From assembly GCF_025791835.1 (NCBI RefSeq), contig NZ_JAOXLP010000081.1, positions 1-5,920 of the forward strand: 5,920 bases of DNA, in the 5' to 3' direction. Made by a program: the position numbers and the translations under genes. The notes under the pieces were generated by a model. It saw only the letters and a program-made list of their open reading frames with translations, made no database searches and was not told the DNA's origin. This document shows positions 4,502-5,920 of the stretch, in pieces. The stretch is from Roseomonas xinghualingensis (lineage in GTDB: Bacteria > Pseudomonadota > Alphaproteobacteria > Acetobacterales > Acetobacteraceae). Within the stretch, counting starts at the first letter, position 1, and each line of letters opens with the position of its first letter.

Positions 4502-5686
4502 ATGAACGAGTTTGATGAGGGGATGGAAGGTACGCCTGCCCGTGCGGCCTCGGAGCGCCACCTTGAAGAGGTGAGGCAGCGGGGGGGGGTGTTCGTCGAG
4601 GCGGTTCGGGTGACACGGATGCCCATGTTGGTCACCGACGCCACACTTCCCGGCAATCCGATCACCTTCGTGAACTCCGCCTTCGTTCAACTCTCGGGAT
4701 ACGAGCTCGAGGAGCTGCTCGGCCAGGATCCTCATTTCATGAACGGGCCGAAGACGGATCCAGAGGCGATCGCTGCATACGAGGCCGCCATGAAGGAGGG
4801 TCGGGAAAAGACCCTTGAGATCTTGCAGTACCGGAAGGACGGATCACCCTTCCGCGCCATGCTCTTTGCGACGCCGCTCGACGACGGGCAGGGTTGCATC
4901 ACTAATCACTTTCTGTCCTATCTGGACATCACCCGCCGCTACGAGGCCGAGGAATCGCTCCGCACCCTCACCGCAGAGCTGGAACAGCGGGTCGGTGAAC
5001 GGACACGCGCCCTTGAGGCAACGAACGCGACGCTCCAGAAGGTAGACGCCGAACGCGAGATGCTTCTGATCGAGGTCAACCACAGGGCCAAGAACAGCCT
5101 CTCCGTGGGGGCGTCGTTACTGCGCCTGCAGGGGCGGCGGCAGGCAGACCCGGCGGTCAGATCGCTCTTTGAGGAATCAGCTGACCGGTTGAACGCCATG
5201 GCCCGGCTTCATGACGTGCTGAGTCGATCGGAGCACGCACAGCGCGTAGATGTGGCCACATACGTGGCTGAACTTTGTGAGGCATTGAAGTCTCTGACGG
5301 GCAGTGACGGAAGGATCGCTCTGAGGGCACGAACCGAGGAGGACATCCTGGTCGATGCCGATGCAGCCTTCCCGATCGGCATCGTGCTGACCGAACTCAT
5401 AACCAATGCCGTCAAATACGCCTTCCCCGATAACCGCTCCGGCATGATCCTGATTCAGGCGAGGCGGAGCGGGCCGGGACACGTTGAGATCTGCGTCCGC
5501 GACAACGGTGTGGGTATGACGAACTTTCGGGAGGGATCGCTCGGCTATGGCCTGGTTCGTTCCCTCGTCAAGCAGATCGGCGGCGAGATTGAAGTCCAAG
5601 GTGACGCCGGCGTGACAGTCACGATTTCCTTCGCCGATGCCTCCCGCTTTCCACCTCCAGGTGGCCGCGAGCCCGCACGGAACTAG
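4502..5686 (+). CDS. PAS (LOV-like) sensor histidine kinase, HisKA_2 type
   Basis: This 394-aa kinase should autophosphorylate on His and pass the phosphate to a response regulator. No signal peptide or membrane segment is seen, so it is cytoplasmic. Layout: N-terminal 35 residues; PAS domain about 36-146 (VNSAFVQLSGYELEELLG at 57-74, YRKDGSPF at 110-117, LDIT at 141-144); a predicted coiled-coil linker 147-190 (EESLRTLTAELEQRV...); dimerisation helix with LIEVNHRAKNSLS (phospho-His194); ATPase domain with N box ELITNAVKYAF (298-308), G1 box DNGVGM (334-339) and the GSLGYGLVRSLVKQIGGEIEV segment (345-365). The PAS domain is LOV-like, but the flavin-binding Cys of GRNCRFLQG is Pro77 (GQDPHFMNG) and the Gln before the final DIT is Tyr140. 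Light sensing of the usual kind is therefore unlikely; the ligand is unknown. No intact regulator is adjacent; a receiver fragment lies upstream at 3555-3675. A G9 run lies in codons 27-30. The stop is followed at once by an ISL3-like end. Confidence 0.92.
   Translation: MNEFDEGMEGTPARAASERHLEEVRQRGGVFVEAVRVTRMPMLVTDATLPGNPITFVNSAFVQLSGYELEELLGQDPHFMNGPKTDPEAIAAYEAAMKEGREKTLEILQYRKDGSPFRAMLFATPLDDGQGCITNHFLSYLDITRRYEAEESLRTLTAELEQRVGERTRALEATNATLQKVDAEREMLLIEVNHRAKNSLSVGASLLRLQGRRQADPAVRSLFEESADRLNAMARLHDVLSRSEHAQRVDVATYVAELCEALKSLTGSDGRIALRARTEEDILVDADAAFPIGIVLTELITNAVKYAFPDNRSGMILIQARRSGPGHVEICVRDNGVGMTNFREGSLGYGLVRSLVKQIGGEIEVQGDAGVTVTISFADASRFPPPGGREPARN
4581..4589 (+). repeat. Homopolymer of nine G inside the kinase gene
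   Basis: Nine consecutive G make up most of codons 27-30 (Arg-Gly-Gly-Val) before the PAS domain. It is the longest single-base run I see in the window. Gain or loss of one G would shift the frame ahead of every functional domain. Confidence 0.85.
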
Positions 5687-5706
5687 GGCTCTGTCGCTGA
5701 TTGCGT
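5687..5706 (+). repeat. Left end (inverted repeat) of an ISL3-like element
   Basis: GGCTCTGTCGCTGATTGCGT starts directly after the kinase stop codon (TAG at 5684-5686). The GGCTCT-x-TCGC opening is of ISL3-family type and it stands about 50 nt before a matching transposase start. The partner repeat is outside the window or lost. Confidence 0.5.
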
Positions 5707-5754
5707 GGTCGTTCCGCGTTTCTGGGGAGGCTCAACCCCGCGGAGACGCCAACG

Positions 5755-5832
5755 ATGCCCGGCTTTGACCCGAGTTCCTTGTTGCCTTCCGGCCTAGGTG
5801 TGCAGTCCCGGGGAGTAGTGGTGCATCTTTGA
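5755..5832 (+). pseudogene. ISL3-family transposase, N-terminal fragment
   Basis: From the ATG at 5755 the product is MPGFDPSSLLPSGLGVQSRG, then VVVHL and a stop. The opening with DPSSLLPSGL is typical of ISL3-family transposases, which continue into a zinc-finger (CPxCG) and helix-turn-helix region. None of that follows. The homology ends near 5815-5820, where an IS481-type end seems to begin, so the most likely cause is insertion of the IS481 element into this gene; the last codons and the TGA at 5830 would then be IS481 sequence. The rest of the ISL3 gene may lie beyond the IS481 element, outside the window. Confidence 0.62.
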
Positions 5833-5854
5833 CCCGCGAGGGGGAGGATGCCCT
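5819..5854 (+). mobile_element. Probable left end of the IS481 element
   Basis: TGGTGCATCTTTGACCCGC begins at 5819 and leads after 36 nt to the transposase start. IS481-family ends usually begin with TG and contain a similar CTTTGACCC stretch. A ribosome site GGGGGAGG at 5841-5846 region precedes the ATG. The precise boundary is inferred from where ISL3 coding similarity stops. Confidence 0.5.
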
Positions 5855-5920
5855 ATGGCAGGCGGTCTTCACGGTTCAGCCCGAACGACGCCGCGTGTTC
5901 GAGCCGAGCTCCAAGCGTCG
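5855..5920 (+). CDS. IS481-family transposase, N-terminal 22 codons (runs off the window)
   Basis: The ATG at 5855 opens the frame MAGGLHGSARTTPRVRAELQ followed by AS at the window edge. The phrase HGSARTTPR-x-RAELQ is the usual beginning of a common IS481-family transposase group, just before a helix-turn-helix segment (ALAARYGLNPKTVAKWR type) that would follow. GGGGGAGG lies about 8 nt upstream of the ATG. The catalytic DDE (rve) domain is outside the window, so integrity is unknown. It lies inside the ISL3-like fragment and in the same orientation as the kinase gene. Confidence 0.8.
   Translation, partial: MAGGLHGSARTTPRVRAELQAS

Noticed and set aside
4538..4940. A genuine blue-light LOV photoreceptor domain
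   Set aside because: The cysteine needed for the flavin adduct is replaced by Pro77, so only LOV-like ancestry is claimed.
1..5920. CRISPR array, tRNA or rRNA genes, or a new defence-type gene cluster
   Set aside because: No regularly spaced repeats, no tRNA-like folds and no rRNA sequence were seen; every stretch with recognisable content belongs to known families or IS remnants.

Overview
The window is GC-rich DNA (the coding regions strongly so) with the look of an IS-rich alphaproteobacterium. An Acetobacteraceae/Roseomonas-like or Methylobacterium-like genome would fit. That is inferred from gene and IS types; no marker gene here proves it. Three intact chromosomal units sit in a bed of insertion-sequence ends and broken genes: an ergothioneine operon, a cold-shock gene and a sensor histidine kinase.

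Positions 1-2323, minus strand. egtB (2323 to 1121) and egtD (1124 to 123) form a tight two-gene operon. Their stop and start overlap in a GTGA, with a GGAGG ribosome site inside the end of egtB. EgtD trimethylates histidine to hercynine; EgtB then attaches sulfur from a thiol donor. No egtA, egtC or egtE lies next to them. Directly beyond egtD is the left end of an IS110-family element, with the first 9 codons of its transposase at the window edge.

Positions 2324-2912. This is decay. It holds the C-terminal tail of a zinc-dependent dehydrogenase/quinone oxidoreductase, a perfect inverted repeat, and the N-terminal end of an IS5-family transposase with a degenerate terminal inverted repeat.

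Positions 2913-3420, minus strand. This is a complete small transcription unit: a promoter (TTGAAA-17-TATATA), a 5' UTR of about 130 nt with two hairpins, a 68-aa CspA-family protein, then three consecutive hairpins, the last followed by a T-run (terminator).

Positions 3421-4351. This is a mosaic of scraps: a possible tyrosine-recombinase tail (minus), a response-regulator receiver fragment (plus), and the C-terminal two thirds of an IS5-family transposase broken by two frameshifts, ending in a recognisable terminal inverted repeat. The two IS5 pieces lie in opposite orientations on either side of the csp gene.

Positions 4352-5920. An intact 394-aa PAS (LOV-like) sensor histidine kinase of the HisKA_2 type is followed, right after its stop codon, by the left end of an ISL3-like element. 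That element is cut short by an IS481-family element running off the window. The kinase has lost the LOV photoactive cysteine and carries a run of nine G near its 5' end. I found no tRNA, rRNA or CRISPR array and no clear new multi-gene system. The points most worth testing are the csp leader and trailer structures, the Cys-less LOV-like kinase with its G9 tract, and the possible bridge-RNA region of the IS110 end.
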